From assembly GCF_038008685.1 (NCBI RefSeq), contig NZ_JBBOZQ010000001.1, forward strand, positions 806,001 to 870,000: a stretch of 64,000 nt of DNA, given 5' to 3'. The notes under the pieces were generated by a model that made no database searches, was not told the origin of the DNA, and was given only the letters and a program-made list of their open reading frames with translations. Positions 44,676 to 53,379 of this stretch are shown piece by piece. The position numbers and the translations under genes were made by a program. Position 1 is the stretch's first letter. Every line of letters starts with the position of its first letter. This DNA is from Lysinibacillus sp. FSL W8-0992. GTDB lineage: Bacteria > Bacillota > Bacilli > Bacillales_A > Planococcaceae.

Positions 44676-44894
44676 ATGTCAAATATAAACACAAATTGTA
44701 ACAATGCAAAAGTTAGGGACAAGCATAGTGCGAAAAAACGAGAAGTAAATCAAAATGGCAAAAAGCTCTATAAAGAGGAGTTTGGCTCTGATTTCGATTT
44801 TGATGCAGCTTCAGCTCAAGCAAGTAACTTTACCGAAGCGCAAGGGCAAAAAAATACCCAGCAACCGGTAAGTGAGCGGACTGCATGGCACTAG
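44676..44894 (+). CDS. Small hydrophilic protein, possibly spore-associated
   Basis: 72 residues from the second ATG, which follows GGGGG at the right distance. Very polar, rich in Asn, Gln, Lys and Ala, without a membrane helix: KLYKEEFGSDFDFDAASAQASNF then TEAQGQKNTQQ. The EFGSDF...AQA pattern recalls gamma-type small acid-soluble spore proteins (EFASET...QAEA) but the match is loose. A terminator follows at 44931. Confidence 0.6.
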   Translation: MSNINTNCNNAKVRDKHSAKKREVNQNGKKLYKEEFGSDFDFDAASAQASNFTEAQGQKNTQQPVSERTAWH

Positions 44895-44930
44895 TTTTTA
44901 TTTGACAACTATTCAATTCATTGAGTTAAG

Positions 44931-44959
44931 GACTAAGGTGTAAGCCTTAGTTCTTTTTT
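44931..44959 (+). terminator. Intrinsic terminator after the small hydrophilic gene
   Basis: GACTAAGG (44931-44938) pairs with CCTTAGTT (44945-44952), followed by CTTTTTT. Confidence 0.82.
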
Positions 44960-45018
44960 ATTTAATATAAATAAAGATAACTGCTGCTTGAAATTTCCTG
45001 TAGGAGTCGTCGACTGAT

Positions 45019-45052
45019 AATAGGCATCAAGCATGACTTGTTGATGCCTATT
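45019..45052. repeat. Hairpin downstream of the YesM-type kinase gene
   Basis: AATAGGCATCAA (45019-45030) pairs with TTGATGCCTATT (45041-45052). It lacks a T-run, so its role in ending the leftward transcript is uncertain. Confidence 0.6.
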
Positions 45053-45108
45053 AATAACAATTCGGTCTTTTATTGTAGAAATAAATGATTCATCTATAAT
45101 GTTTTTCT

Positions 45109-46839
45109 TTAATTCATTTCTTGTGGAATTTTAATTGTGACAGTCGTCCCAATTGTTAAGCTTGAATTGATTGTAATTCCATAGTTAGGGCCGTAGTATA
45201 ATTTAATGCGTTGATCTACATTTTTAATGCCAACGCCACCAAGCTTTGTTCGCTTCTCTGTAGATTCTCTATTTAGTTGTTTGACGTCAAAGCCCTGTCC
45301 ATTGTCTCGAACAATAAGCTCCACATCATCTCCACTAGCTATTGCACTAATATGAATATGACCATTGCGAGGGACACTTCGAATACCGTGATATAAAGCA
45401 TTTTCAACAATTGGTTGTAGAAGGATTTTTGGCATTCGTACGTTTCGTATCGATTGATTGCAGACAATCTTGTAATTTAATTTATCACCGTAACGTTCTT
45501 TTTGAATAAACAAATATTGACGAACATGATCTAATTCATTTTCTACAGTTGTCATTTCATTTCCCCCACTAAGCGATAAGCGGAAAAATTGAGCAAGTGC
45601 TTTTGTTATTTCAATTACTTTCTCACTGTCATTAAACTCCGCCATCCATACAATTGTATCTAATGTATTGTATAAGAAATGAGGATTAATTTGACTGTGG
45701 AGCGCACTAATTTCAGTTGCTCTTAAGTGTTTTTCCTTTTCAGTAATTTCCTGCATTAGTTTTTCAATTTGCCCAATCATACGATTGAAATATTTTGCTA
45801 AACTTTGTGCCTCAAAGCATCCTTTTTCATCAATAGGTATTTCTTTTAAGCCATGTTCGATATTTTGCATCGCTTTTTCTAAACGTTGGAATGGTACCGT
45901 AATTCGTCCAGCAAATAAAGCAACACTTACCGCAGCTATAATAAAAAGAGTCATGCCTACTAATAAAAAGATTTCGAGCAGTTGCCTTTTTATCATTAAA
46001 AGTCCGTCTTGTGAGGAGACTCCAACAAATGTCCAGTCGGCATTATTTAGCTTATAGGTGTGCGTTAACGTATTTTTTTCTTTATCATAACCCGCTTGAT
46101 TGGCGATAATTTGCTGTAATTGTTGTTGTTTTAAGTAATTTTCGAAATACGCGGTATCCTTATGATAAACGACTTCTCCGTTGTCATTTATAATGAAAGA
46201 AAAGCCATCCTTTCCTAAATCCAAGTTAGCTAAAAAGTCTTCGATAACTTTATATTGGATATCGATAAGCAATACACCAATATTTTGACCTTCGGCATTT
46301 TTTATTTCGCGGCTAATTGAGATTACCCAGTTATCTTTATCCATTGAAAAGTGCTGCATGCGAGCAGATGTCAGTACAGGCTTGCTGCCATTATTAACAG
46401 CTGCCACATACCATTGTTCCTTCATCATATTGCTCGACATACTCATAATTAATCCCTTTTCATTAGACAGTACTTGTCCGTCTTTACTAACAATTACAAC
46501 CGATTGAATGAATCGATCCGTTGCCATCGTTGTTTCAATCATAGACAGTAAACTATGCTTAATAGTAGGGTCTCGCTCTGCACTCGAAAAATAGGTTACG
46601 AGCTGGGCGTTTTCAGCGAGCAAACCTGATACGGCTTTGAGACGATCGATATAGAGATCAATATACATACCGCTTTTTTCAACTGCCGTTTTTGTGCTAG
46701 AGGTTGCTTCACTTAACACAACAGAAGCAATACTGTAATACAAAATAACGCACATTAATAATAAAATAAGACCACTCGCTTTTAAATAATGAAGGGCAAT
46801 TTGCATGCGTAAAGTATTCAATATATTTGATTTCTTCAT
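45109..46839 (-). CDS. YesM-family sensor histidine kinase
   Basis: 576 residues. First helix at about 18-40, extracytoplasmic dCache-like sensor (about 45-280), second helix at about 285-310, HAMP, then the His_kinase domain with SALHSQINPHFLYNTLDTI carrying the phosphorylated His, and HATPase_c with DNGQGFD and GGVGIKNVDQRIKLYYG. The gene begins two bases after the response regulator stop codon. Such pairs usually sense sugars and control a neighbouring ABC importer, but no importer is next to this one. Confidence 0.94.
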   Translation of the reverse strand: MKKSNILNTLRMQIALHYLKASGLILLLMCVILYYSIASVVLSEATSSTKTAVEKSGMYIDLYIDRLKAVSGLLAENAQLVTYFSSAERDPTIKHSLLSMIETTMATDRFIQSVVIVSKDGQVLSNEKGLIMSMSSNMMKEQWYVAAVNNGSKPVLTSARMQHFSMDKDNWVISISREIKNAEGQNIGVLLIDIQYKVIEDFLANLDLGKDGFSFIINDNGEVVYHKDTAYFENYLKQQQLQQIIANQAGYDKEKNTLTHTYKLNNADWTFVGVSSQDGLLMIKRQLLEIFLLVGMTLFIIAAVSVALFAGRITVPFQRLEKAMQNIEHGLKEIPIDEKGCFEAQSLAKYFNRMIGQIEKLMQEITEKEKHLRATEISALHSQINPHFLYNTLDTIVWMAEFNDSEKVIEITKALAQFFRLSLSGGNEMTTVENELDHVRQYLFIQKERYGDKLNYKIVCNQSIRNVRMPKILLQPIVENALYHGIRSVPRNGHIHISAIASGDDVELIVRDNGQGFDVKQLNRESTEKRTKLGGVGIKNVDQRIKLYYGPNYGITINSSLTIGTTVTIKIPQEMN

Positions 46840-46841
46840 CG

Positions 46842-47609
46842 CTATTCTCTCATTTTTTCTCTAAATTGATTGGGAGAAATATCAAATTTTCGTTTGAATG
46901 TAGCGCTGAAATAATTGGGATCATCAAAGCCTACAGCAGCTGCAATTTCGTACACTTTCATATCTGTGCTGAGCAAAAAAATTTTCGCTCTATCTAAGCG
47001 GATGGATAGCATATAATCTTGAAAGTTTTTACCGTATAGGCTCTTAAACAAGCTACTTAAATAGGAATTACTGAGTGCCATTTGTTTTGCTAAATAGCTT
47101 AAAGAAAAATCGACATTTGCAATGTTACGGTCTATTTCTTTTTGTATTCTCGCTTTATAGCCTGTGTCATTATTTATGTTTGTTTCACTCAAAATGCCTT
47201 CCACAAGCCGAGATAGCTCATGCTGACTTTGTGTTGCTTGAATTTTTGCTATCAGATTTTTTAACGTTTCTTGAATATCATTTTTAGAAACGGGTTTTAA
47301 GACGTAATCATCAATGCCTGCCTTTAATGCAGTTACGGCATAATCAAAATAGTCATAGCCTGTAATAATAGCAATTTTTACATTAGGTTTAATTGTTTTT
47401 GCTGTAATGGCAAAATCGAGGCCGTTCATTTTCGGCATATTGATGTCAGCTAAAACGAGGTCAGGACTATGGTTTTTAAAGCTTTCAAGTGCGGTCTCTC
47501 CATTTGATGCTTCAAATACTTCAGAAATGGAAAGCTCCTCAAAGTTAACAAATGAGCGAATTCCTTTTATGATGATTGCTTCATCATCGACCACTAATAA
47601 TTTGTACAT
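46842..47609 (-). CDS. YesN-family response regulator (REC and AraC-type HTH)
   Basis: 255 residues from the ATG downstream of AAAGAGG. Receiver domain with VVDDE, phospho-acceptor Asp near 55 (LADINMPKMNG) and DDYVLKPVSK; the C-terminal AraC double helix-turn-helix starts with IDRNIANVDFSLSYLAKQM and contains VYEIAAAVGFDDPNYFSATFKRKF. First gene of a two-gene operon with the kinase. The target genes are not evident. Confidence 0.94.
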   Translation of the reverse strand: MYKLLVVDDEAIIIKGIRSFVNFEELSISEVFEASNGETALESFKNHSPDLVLADINMPKMNGLDFAITAKTIKPNVKIAIITGYDYFDYAVTALKAGIDDYVLKPVSKNDIQETLKNLIAKIQATQSQHELSRLVEGILSETNINNDTGYKARIQKEIDRNIANVDFSLSYLAKQMALSNSYLSSLFKSLYGKNFQDYMLSIRLDRAKIFLLSTDMKVYEIAAAVGFDDPNYFSATFKRKFDISPNQFREKMRE

Positions 47610-47687
47610 CACATCACCTCTTTGAGAAAATACATAAAGGGCTGTCCTATCAGTAGCTCCACGTATGCAAAATGATATTCTAAATTG

Positions 47688-47800
47688 TAAAAATCCACTA
47701 CACTTCCGGTGGGCACAAGGTAAGCCGCAACCGACGCTAATGCGCCGCGTGTTGCGGCTTATGATGCGTGCGCTCCCACAGGGGTCTTCGTGGATTTTTA
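47688..47800. repeat. 113-bp nested inverted-repeat element
   Basis: Outer arms TAAAAATCCAC (47688-47698) and GTGGATTTTTA (47790-47800) are perfect complements. Inside, TAAGCCGCAAC (47721-47731) pairs perfectly with GTTGCGGCTTA (47751-47761), and GGTGGGC/GCTCCCAC can form a third helix. The core is much richer in G+C than the surroundings. It is intergenic between the YesN-type regulator and MsrAB, both leftward. I read it as a mobile or dispersed structured element or a structured RNA, not a gene. Confidence 0.75.
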
Positions 47801-47841
47801 CTTAGCTAGTAATAAATATGACTACTTACAGTGCTAGGAGG

Positions 47842-47868
47842 ATTCCAAATTGTTTTGGTGACTGGCAC
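47842..47868 (-). repeat. 27-bp interspersed repeat, copy 3
   Basis: Read on the minus strand: GTGCCAGTCAC, then CAAAACAATTTGGAAT. It lies 41 bp past the 113-bp element and just past the end of MsrAB. Confidence 0.8.
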
Positions 47869-47887
47869 TGATTTCAGGAGCGTACTA

Positions 47888-49000
47888 TTATTTAGTTAGC
47901 GGTATTAAGTAACCATAACCAGCTGATTCCATTTCAGCTTGTGGAATAAATTTAATCGCAGCACTATTTATACAGTAACGCAAACCACCACGATCGATAG
48001 GTCCATCGTTAAACACATGTCCTAAGTGACTATCACCCGTACGGCTTCTCACTTCGGTTCTAATCATATTAAAACTCGTATCTTTAAACTCAAGCACCAC
48101 GGCTGGATCAATCGGCTTAGTAAAGCTTGGCCAACCACATCTAGAATCATATTTGTCAGCAGATGAAAATAGTGGCTCACCTGTTACAATATCAACGTAA
48201 ATACCAGGATCATAGTTGTCCCAGTATTCATTTGAGTAAGCCATTTCTGTACCATTCCCTTGTGTTACTCGATATTGCTCTTTTGTTAACATTTTTTTAA
48301 TTTCCTCATCACTTGGCTTTGGATATAAAGCTGGGTCAATAAGGGATGGCATTTCTTGATTTTTCAATGAATCAAACTCTACATGACAATAGCCATTTGG
48401 ATTTTTTTCAAGATAATCTTGGTGGTATTCTTCTGCAAGTGTAAAGTTTTTAAGTGGTTCCACTTCAGTAACAATCGGGTCATCGTAGCGTTCTTGTTCT
48501 TTCGCCACTACCTGATCAATGATTCGTTTATCTGCTTCATCTGTATAGTAAATCCCCGTACGATATTGTGTGCCACGGTCATTTCCTTGCTGATTTAATA
48601 AGGTAGGGTCAATAATTTGGAAGAAATGTGTTAATAGCTTTTCTAAATTAACTCGTTCGGGATCATAACGAACATGAACCGTTTCCGCATGCCCTGTATT
48701 TCTCCAAATAACATCTTCATAAGTTGGATTTTCTGTATTTCCATTGGCGTAACCTGACTCTGCATCATAAACACCGTAAACACGTGCCATATATGCTTCT
48801 ACACCCCAGAAACAACCACCTGCAAGCCAAATATCTTTTAAATTATTTGTATCAAAATTTAAGTTGACGTTTGGGTTGGGTGGATACTTAGATTCTGCTT
48901 GGGCTGTACTTACACTACTAGTTAACAAAGAAGTATCGACTGAGCAAGCTGATAAAAATAATAAAACACTAAACAATACACCAAATAGTTTTATATTCAT
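47888..49000 (-). CDS. msrAB: Lipoprotein-type methionine sulfoxide reductase MsrA/MsrB fusion
   Basis: 370 residues. A lipobox LSAC (Cys about 19) indicates anchoring outside the membrane. MsrA at about 55-205 has [10 protein letters not shown] with the catalytic Cys. MsrB at about 230-360 has [11 protein letters not shown] and the catalytic Cys in RYCINSAA. The two domains reduce the S and R forms of methionine sulfoxide. The preceding genes encode TlpA- and CcdA-type proteins that would pass electrons to it, as in the Neisseria PilB and pneumococcal MsrAB2 systems. AGGGAGG precedes ATG. The two CxxC zinc pairs usual in many MsrB proteins are not evident. Confidence 0.94.
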   Translation of the reverse strand: MNIKLFGVLFSVLLFLSACSVDTSLLTSSVSTAQAESKYPPNPNVNLNFDTNNLKDIWLAGGCFWGVEAYMARVYGVYDAESGYANGNTENPTYEDVIWRNTGHAETVHVRYDPERVNLEKLLTHFFQIIDPTLLNQQGNDRGTQYRTGIYYTDEADKRIIDQVVAKEQERYDDPIVTEVEPLKNFTLAEEYHQDYLEKNPNGYCHVEFDSLKNQEMPSLIDPALYPKPSDEEIKKMLTKEQYRVTQGNGTEMAYSNEYWDNYDPGIYVDIVTGEPLFSSADKYDSRCGWPSFTKPIDPAVVLEFKDTSFNMIRTEVRSRTGDSHLGHVFNDGPIDRGGLRYCINSAAIKFIPQAEMESAGYGYLIPLTK

Positions 49001-49018
49001 TAGATGTACCTCCCTTTA

Positions 49019-49546
49019 TTATTGGATACTTTTAAATTTCTCAATAATTTGTGGATTACTTACATGGCCAGGCAGTGTTTGAATGAGTTGACCATCTGAG
49101 CCGATATAGGACGATGTTGGATAGGCTCGTATATTGTATTGTTTCGCAATTGCACCATCTTCATCTAATAGCACTTTAATATTGGATGTTCCTTCAACAC
49201 CGTTAAACCATTTAATAAATGCATCACTCTTTTTTTCATTATTGAAATTGGGTGATACGATGCTTAAGACAACAAAATCCTGCTCTTCCCCAGCTAGTGT
49301 ATTTAATTCTTCTAAGCCTGCTAAGCAAATGGAGCACCAAGAGGCCCAAAATTTCACATACACTTTTTTGCCTTTATAGTCAGCAAGATTGTAGGTATCG
49401 CCCTTCGTATCAACTAATTCGAAGTTTGGAGCGATAGTCCCTTCATTTTTAGCTGCTGCTTTCGTTGAGGATGTCGAATCCCCCGTGCATGCCCCTAAAA
49501 GAAACACTGCTGCTAACATGACAAGGAGCAGTTTAAAATTGTACAT
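49019..49546 (-). CDS. TlpA/ResA-family thioredoxin-like lipoprotein
   Basis: 175 residues. Lipobox LGAC (Cys about 20), then a thioredoxin fold with the redox motif WASWCSIC (CxxC near 72-75) and cis-Pro region AYPTSSYIG. It should receive electrons from the CcdA-type protein encoded 15 bp upstream and hand them to MsrAB encoded 18 bp downstream. GAAAGGAG precedes ATG. Confidence 0.93.
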   Translation of the reverse strand: MYNFKLLLVMLAAVFLLGACTGDSTSSTKAAAKNEGTIAPNFELVDTKGDTYNLADYKGKKVYVKFWASWCSICLAGLEELNTLAGEEQDFVVLSIVSPNFNNEKKSDAFIKWFNGVEGTSNIKVLLDEDGAIAKQYNIRAYPTSSYIGSDGQLIQTLPGHVSNPQIIEKFKSIQ

Positions 49547-49561
49547 GTTAAGTCTCCTTTC

Positions 49562-50278
49562 TTATTGTGGAATGAGCGTAAGTAACAGATTTAAATTATT
49601 TGTCATTAAGACAATTCCCATAAAAATAATGATAATCCCACCGGCAATTTTAATTTTCCCTATATGCTTATTCATTTTTTTAACATGTTGTAATAGTAAA
49701 TCAGAGAAAATAGCAAGAAGTAAAAAGGGGATTAATAGCCCGAGCGCATAAAAAAACATCATAAGTGCCCCATAAGTGGCCTGTCCCTCGCTAGCTGATA
49801 TTCCTAATACCGCCCCTAAAATAGGCCCGATACAAGGCGTCCAGCCCATACTAAACGTAAGACCCAATAAATAGGTACCAAGTAAATCACGTTTATCGCT
49901 TCTTTTCAGTTGTACTTTTGTTTCTTTATGGAGCACTGCTAACTTCAAAAGACCTATTTGATGTAGGCCGAGCAACACGACTACTACACCGCATACGGCG
50001 ATAAACCAGTCTTTATTAATAAACGCACCAAGAAAACCGGCGCCAAATCCTAAGATGACAAAGCTTGTAGAGAGACCAAAAACAAAAAGAAGCGTCTTGA
50101 AAATTAAATGTGGGTTCACTTGCCATTTACCTAAAGCCCAGCTGTGTTGTATAGCGATACCACGCTCATTGGTTGAAAGTACTGAAAAGTAAACAGGTAG
50201 TAATGGGACTATGCAGGGGGAAAGGAAGGATAGTATCCCTGCAATAAAAACTGTACTGAATAAAAGCTGTTCGCCCAC
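49562..50278 (-). CDS. CcdA-family thiol-disulfide electron transporter
   Basis: 238 residues, six helices, with the two conserved membrane cysteines in LSPCIVPLLPVY and GWTPCIGPILGAVL. CcdA proteins carry reducing equivalents from cytoplasmic thioredoxin across the membrane. GTG start, with AAAGGTGG upstream. It is the first gene of the CcdA-TlpA-MsrAB operon; being next to MsrAB and not to cytochrome c genes, it is probably dedicated to methionine-sulfoxide repair. Confidence 0.93.
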   Translation of the reverse strand: MGEQLLFSTVFIAGILSFLSPCIVPLLPVYFSVLSTNERGIAIQHSWALGKWQVNPHLIFKTLLFVFGLSTSFVILGFGAGFLGAFINKDWFIAVCGVVVVLLGLHQIGLLKLAVLHKETKVQLKRSDKRDLLGTYLLGLTFSMGWTPCIGPILGAVLGISASEGQATYGALMMFFYALGLLIPFLLLAIFSDLLLQHVKKMNKHIGKIKIAGGIIIIFMGIVLMTNNLNLLLTLIPQ

Positions 50279-50492
50279 GATTGAAGCACCACCTTTCTTG
50301 TATAGTTTTATAGTAAGAAAAGTGAATGAAAAGCAACATAGAATGATTTCATGAAACTCTTAGATATAATCTTGTAATGAATTTCACGTGTGTAAGGCAG
50401 CAGTTTTGCAAGGATAAATAAAAAAGTGCAATTTAATTTACTTAATATTAAGCTAGAAGGAAATGGTAAAATATTAAAAAGGAGGGATTGCT

Positions 50493-51704
50493 ATGGCGAT
50501 GATTCGAAAATATGGGATGTTATTAGGGGGATTCGGCTTTTCATATCTTGGCAATTGGATTTACCTTGTCGCTTTAAATTTAATGGTTTGGCATTTAACT
50601 TATTCTGCGACAGCAGTTGCGGGTATCTTTATAGTTGGTCCGATTGCACGTATACTGACCAATTTTGTGGCAGGCTCAATTATTGATCGGTCGAACAAAA
50701 GAAAGATAATGATCGCAATGGATGTTATACGTGGAATTATTGTTTTCCTTATGCCATTTATAACGTCTATCTGGCTCATCTATAGCTTGTTATTTTTAGC
50801 GAATATAGCGAGTAGTTTTTTCGGGCCAAGTAGTACATATTATATTGCGAAATACGTACGCGATGAAGATAAGCAACGTTTTAACGCATTATTAGGCACA
50901 TTAAATTCAGGTTCTTTTATGTTAGGTCCTGCCATCGCAGGTGTCCTTATTGCTGTTTTTAATATAAGTATCGCCATATGGATTAATAGCGTGACATTTT
51001 TCGTTTGTGCGTGGGTCATTTCGCGTTTACCGAATATAGAAGAGCAAGTAGAAGAGAAGCGTGTAGTGCTTACAATGAGTGTAATAATAAATGATTTTAA
51101 AGTGGTTTGGACTTTTATAAAGCAGCAACGGAATTTCTTGAAATTTTTTATGTCCTATCAAATTGCACTAATGGTTGCTTTTGCATTAGATTCACAAGAA
51201 ATGACTTTTATAAAGAAAGTTTTATCTGCTTCGGATAGTCTTTACGGTGTGCTAGTAAGTATTGCTGGCGTTGGGGCTATTGTTGGTGGTTTATTGGCAA
51301 TGATTTTAGTACATAAATTTTCAATTGCTACCTATGTAGGGGTTGGACTTACGTGTACGATGGTTTCCTATACCGCCTTTTATGCATCAAGCAATATTTG
51401 GTTTGCTACGTGTTGTTTTATCACGTTAGGAATTTTTATGGCATTCAGCAATACTGGATACGATACTATCTATCAAAAAAATATTCCGCCAAATTTAATG
51501 GGACGATTCGGTAGTTCTGTTAGCCTTGTTCAAAGTGTTATACAAATTGTACTTACGTTTAGTTTAGGTATATTGGCAGACTGGTTTTCACTACAGCTCG
51601 TAGCAGTCATTTTTGGTGCAGTCGGTCTTGTGTTTGCACTCTTTATGTCTATCTATATAGCAACAAATAAGCAAGCACTGCAAATTAAAGAAAGTAATAA
51701 TTAG
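50493..51704 (+). CDS. MFS transporter, MFS_3/macrolide-efflux-like
   Basis: 403 residues, 10-12 helices. GFSYLGNWIYLVALNLMVWHLTYSATAVAGIFIVG and the loop motif DRSNKRKIMIAMD are typical of the MFS_3 group that includes macrolide and enterobactin exporters. The substrate is unknown. AAAAGGAGG precedes ATG. It is monocistronic and divergent from the CcdA operon. Confidence 0.88.
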   Translation: MAMIRKYGMLLGGFGFSYLGNWIYLVALNLMVWHLTYSATAVAGIFIVGPIARILTNFVAGSIIDRSNKRKIMIAMDVIRGIIVFLMPFITSIWLIYSLLFLANIASSFFGPSSTYYIAKYVRDEDKQRFNALLGTLNSGSFMLGPAIAGVLIAVFNISIAIWINSVTFFVCAWVISRLPNIEEQVEEKRVVLTMSVIINDFKVVWTFIKQQRNFLKFFMSYQIALMVAFALDSQEMTFIKKVLSASDSLYGVLVSIAGVGAIVGGLLAMILVHKFSIATYVGVGLTCTMVSYTAFYASSNIWFATCCFITLGIFMAFSNTGYDTIYQKNIPPNLMGRFGSSVSLVQSVIQIVLTFSLGILADWFSLQLVAVIFGAVGLVFALFMSIYIATNKQALQIKESNN

Positions 51705-51731
51705 TATTTAAAAGTGTGAGTATAGCGGAAG

Positions 51732-51770
51732 AAGAGGTTCGAGCAAAAGTAAGGACGATTTGAACCTCTT
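51732..51770. terminator. Hairpin between MFS and the small membrane protein gene
   Basis: AAGAGGTTC (51732-51740) pairs with GAACCTCTT (51762-51770). The loop is 21 nt long. It lies between converging genes. Confidence 0.6.
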
Positions 51771-51784
51771 TAACATGCATAGTT

Positions 51785-52057
51785 CTAGATTTTTAGCTTC
51801 GAAAAACAAAATGTAATGGAACGTTTTACATAAAGTGAACAATAGAACAGTATGCCAGAAACAACAAGTGCTAAAGGTATACTGAAAACGATCGGGAGAT
51901 CTTCGCCTTGCCAAATACTCATTTTAATTTGGTCAATGCCTACAGTTCGTAAAATACCAGCAAGTATTGTTATTAAGGCACTTACAACAAGCCCCACATA
52001 TAGGACGGTTAGGACAACTAGTGCTAACGAGCAAAAAAATCCACGTATCATATTCAT
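51785..52057 (-). CDS. Small two-helix membrane protein coupled to the bactofilin gene
   Basis: 90 residues from the ATG that overlaps the bactofilin stop (ATGA), with AGAGGG upstream; the frame is open further upstream but within the bactofilin gene. Two hydrophobic helices at about 5-30 and 52-75 and a basic C-terminus. No family recognised. Translational coupling suggests it works with the bactofilin, perhaps as its membrane anchor; this is inference. Confidence 0.65.
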   Translation of the reverse strand: MNMIRGFFCSLALVVLTVLYVGLVVSALITILAGILRTVGIDQIKMSIWQGEDLPIVFSIPLALVVSGILFYCSLYVKRSITFCFSKLKI

Positions 52058-52722
52058 AGTTGCACCCTCTGTATAATTTGTTGCACTTTCGCATTGGGAG
52101 AAATAGTATAGCATTTTGTGTAATAAAGCGTTTGTATTGTACAATGACTGCCCACTACAACAACATCTCCTTCAACGACCTCCGCATTTGTATAGGAAAG
52201 ATGCAAATGTTTTCCTGTTATCGATTTACACTGAAGTTTTTTTCTAACAATTGAAATCGATAATTTATCCTTCTCTATCGTTATATCTTCGGCAATTAGC
52301 CGATCAATCTCACTTGCTCCTGATAATTTTAAGTGGAAATGTGCTGCATGTATTTCTTGTGCCTTAACAAAGCCAATCGCGTGAAACTGTTGTGCTTGTA
52401 AATTTTGCTCAATTGTTAATTTCCCTGAGCTATTAATAGTCGCTATTTGTCCATTGCGTATCTTTAAATTCCCCGCAGTCGTCACTTCCGAAATTTCACA
52501 ATAATCCTTTATAATACAAGACCCTGTATTTTTTAAAACATGCGCCATAACACATGAATGGAACGAGCTATGACCATGGGTGGAGATTGTTTTTAAGCGA
52601 ACGTCTTGAAGTAAAGTGACAGCACCGCGAATCTTTAATTGTTCACAGTCAGGTGCTAAATCATTAATAGTGCCACTCGTAAGCGTAATACTACGTTGCC
52701 TCTGTATCCCTTCATTTGACAT
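52054..52722 (-). CDS. Bactofilin-like polymer-forming protein
   Basis: 222 residues from the ATG that follows AAAGAGG. No helices or signal; short beta-strand repeats (LKIRGAVTLL, GNLKIRNGQIATINSSGKLTIEQNL, ASEIDRLIAEDITIEKD, AEVVEGDVVVVG) fit the right-handed beta-helix of bactofilins, as in B. subtilis YhbE/YhbF. Bactofilins form cytoplasmic filaments, often at the membrane. The gene is preceded by a MarR gene and followed, with overlap, by a small membrane protein. Confidence 0.8.
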   Translation of the reverse strand: MSNEGIQRQRSITLTSGTINDLAPDCEQLKIRGAVTLLQDVRLKTISTHGHSSFHSCVMAHVLKNTGSCIIKDYCEISEVTTAGNLKIRNGQIATINSSGKLTIEQNLQAQQFHAIGFVKAQEIHAAHFHLKLSGASEIDRLIAEDITIEKDKLSISIVRKKLQCKSITGKHLHLSYTNAEVVEGDVVVVGSHCTIQTLYYTKCYTISPNAKVQQIIQRVQL

Positions 52723-52754
52723 AGTAATCACCTCTTTAATTTAGTTTATATATA

Positions 52755-52795
52755 TTTTAATTATTAAAACATATATTAATTAAAGTATATGTCAC
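52755..52795. promoter_or_regulatory. A+T-rich dyads before the bactofilin gene
   Basis: TTTAATTA and TAATTAAA arms flank a centre of about 11 bp, and TATATTAATTAAAG-like sequence is repeated before the MarR gene near 53320-53340. It could be a MarR operator, but such A+T-rich dyads arise easily by chance here. Confidence 0.3.
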
Positions 52796-52855
52796 TTTAC
52801 TTTGTCAAGAACAAAAATTGCCTAGCCTCTTGTGCATGTAAATAACGAAGGCAAT

Positions 52856-52886
52856 AAAAAAAGGATTTCAAATTTATTGAAATCCT
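52856..52886 (-). terminator. Terminator overlapping the MarR stop codon
   Basis: AGGATTTCAA (52862-52871) pairs with TTGAAATCCT (52877-52886); on the minus strand Ts follow. The stem includes part of the stop codon of the MarR gene. Confidence 0.8.
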
Positions 52887-53298
52887 AAAAAATTTTTTGC
52901 ATTAATTTATTCACTTCAATTAACACTTTTGCTATCTCGGCTAGTTTTTCTTGTGGAAACTTCAAAAATATTTCATGTACTTTTGTCTCTCCATCATTTG
53001 TTAATATCATGTTTACGACGCGTCGATCTTCATTTTCTCTCACTCGTTGTAATAAATTTAATTTTTCTAGTTTATCGCACATGGACGTAACAGCACCAGG
53101 GGTTACGCTAAAGAAATCCGCAATTTCAGTTGCTTTCATACCACCATTAATTTTTAGCTGTAGAAGTAGAATTAGTTGGTTTTGTGATAATGATTCACCT
53201 TCTGATAGCAGATTAACAAACATCATCGATTTTTGTTGTATTTCAAGCATTTCTCGCATTATCACTTCTACGTTTTGCATTGGGTTATTATTTAACAT
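52885..53298 (-). CDS. MarR-family regulator
   Basis: 137 residues. Winged helix with MKATEIADFFSVTPGAVTSMCDKLEKLNLLQRVRENEDRRVVNMILT, including the conserved DRR wing. It is upstream of the bactofilin gene on the same strand but separated by a terminator, so co-regulation rather than one transcript is likely. AGG lies upstream of ATG. Confidence 0.92.
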   Translation of the reverse strand: MLNNNPMQNVEVIMREMLEIQQKSMMFVNLLSEGESLSQNQLILLLQLKINGGMKATEIADFFSVTPGAVTSMCDKLEKLNLLQRVRENEDRRVVNMILTNDGETKVHEIFLKFPQEKLAEIAKVLIEVNKLMQKIF

Positions 53299-53379
53299 TT
53301 GATCACAGCCTATTAAAATATTTACTAATTAAATTATATAGCAAGTATAGGATTCATGTTAAGTGAATAACTCTCAAAT

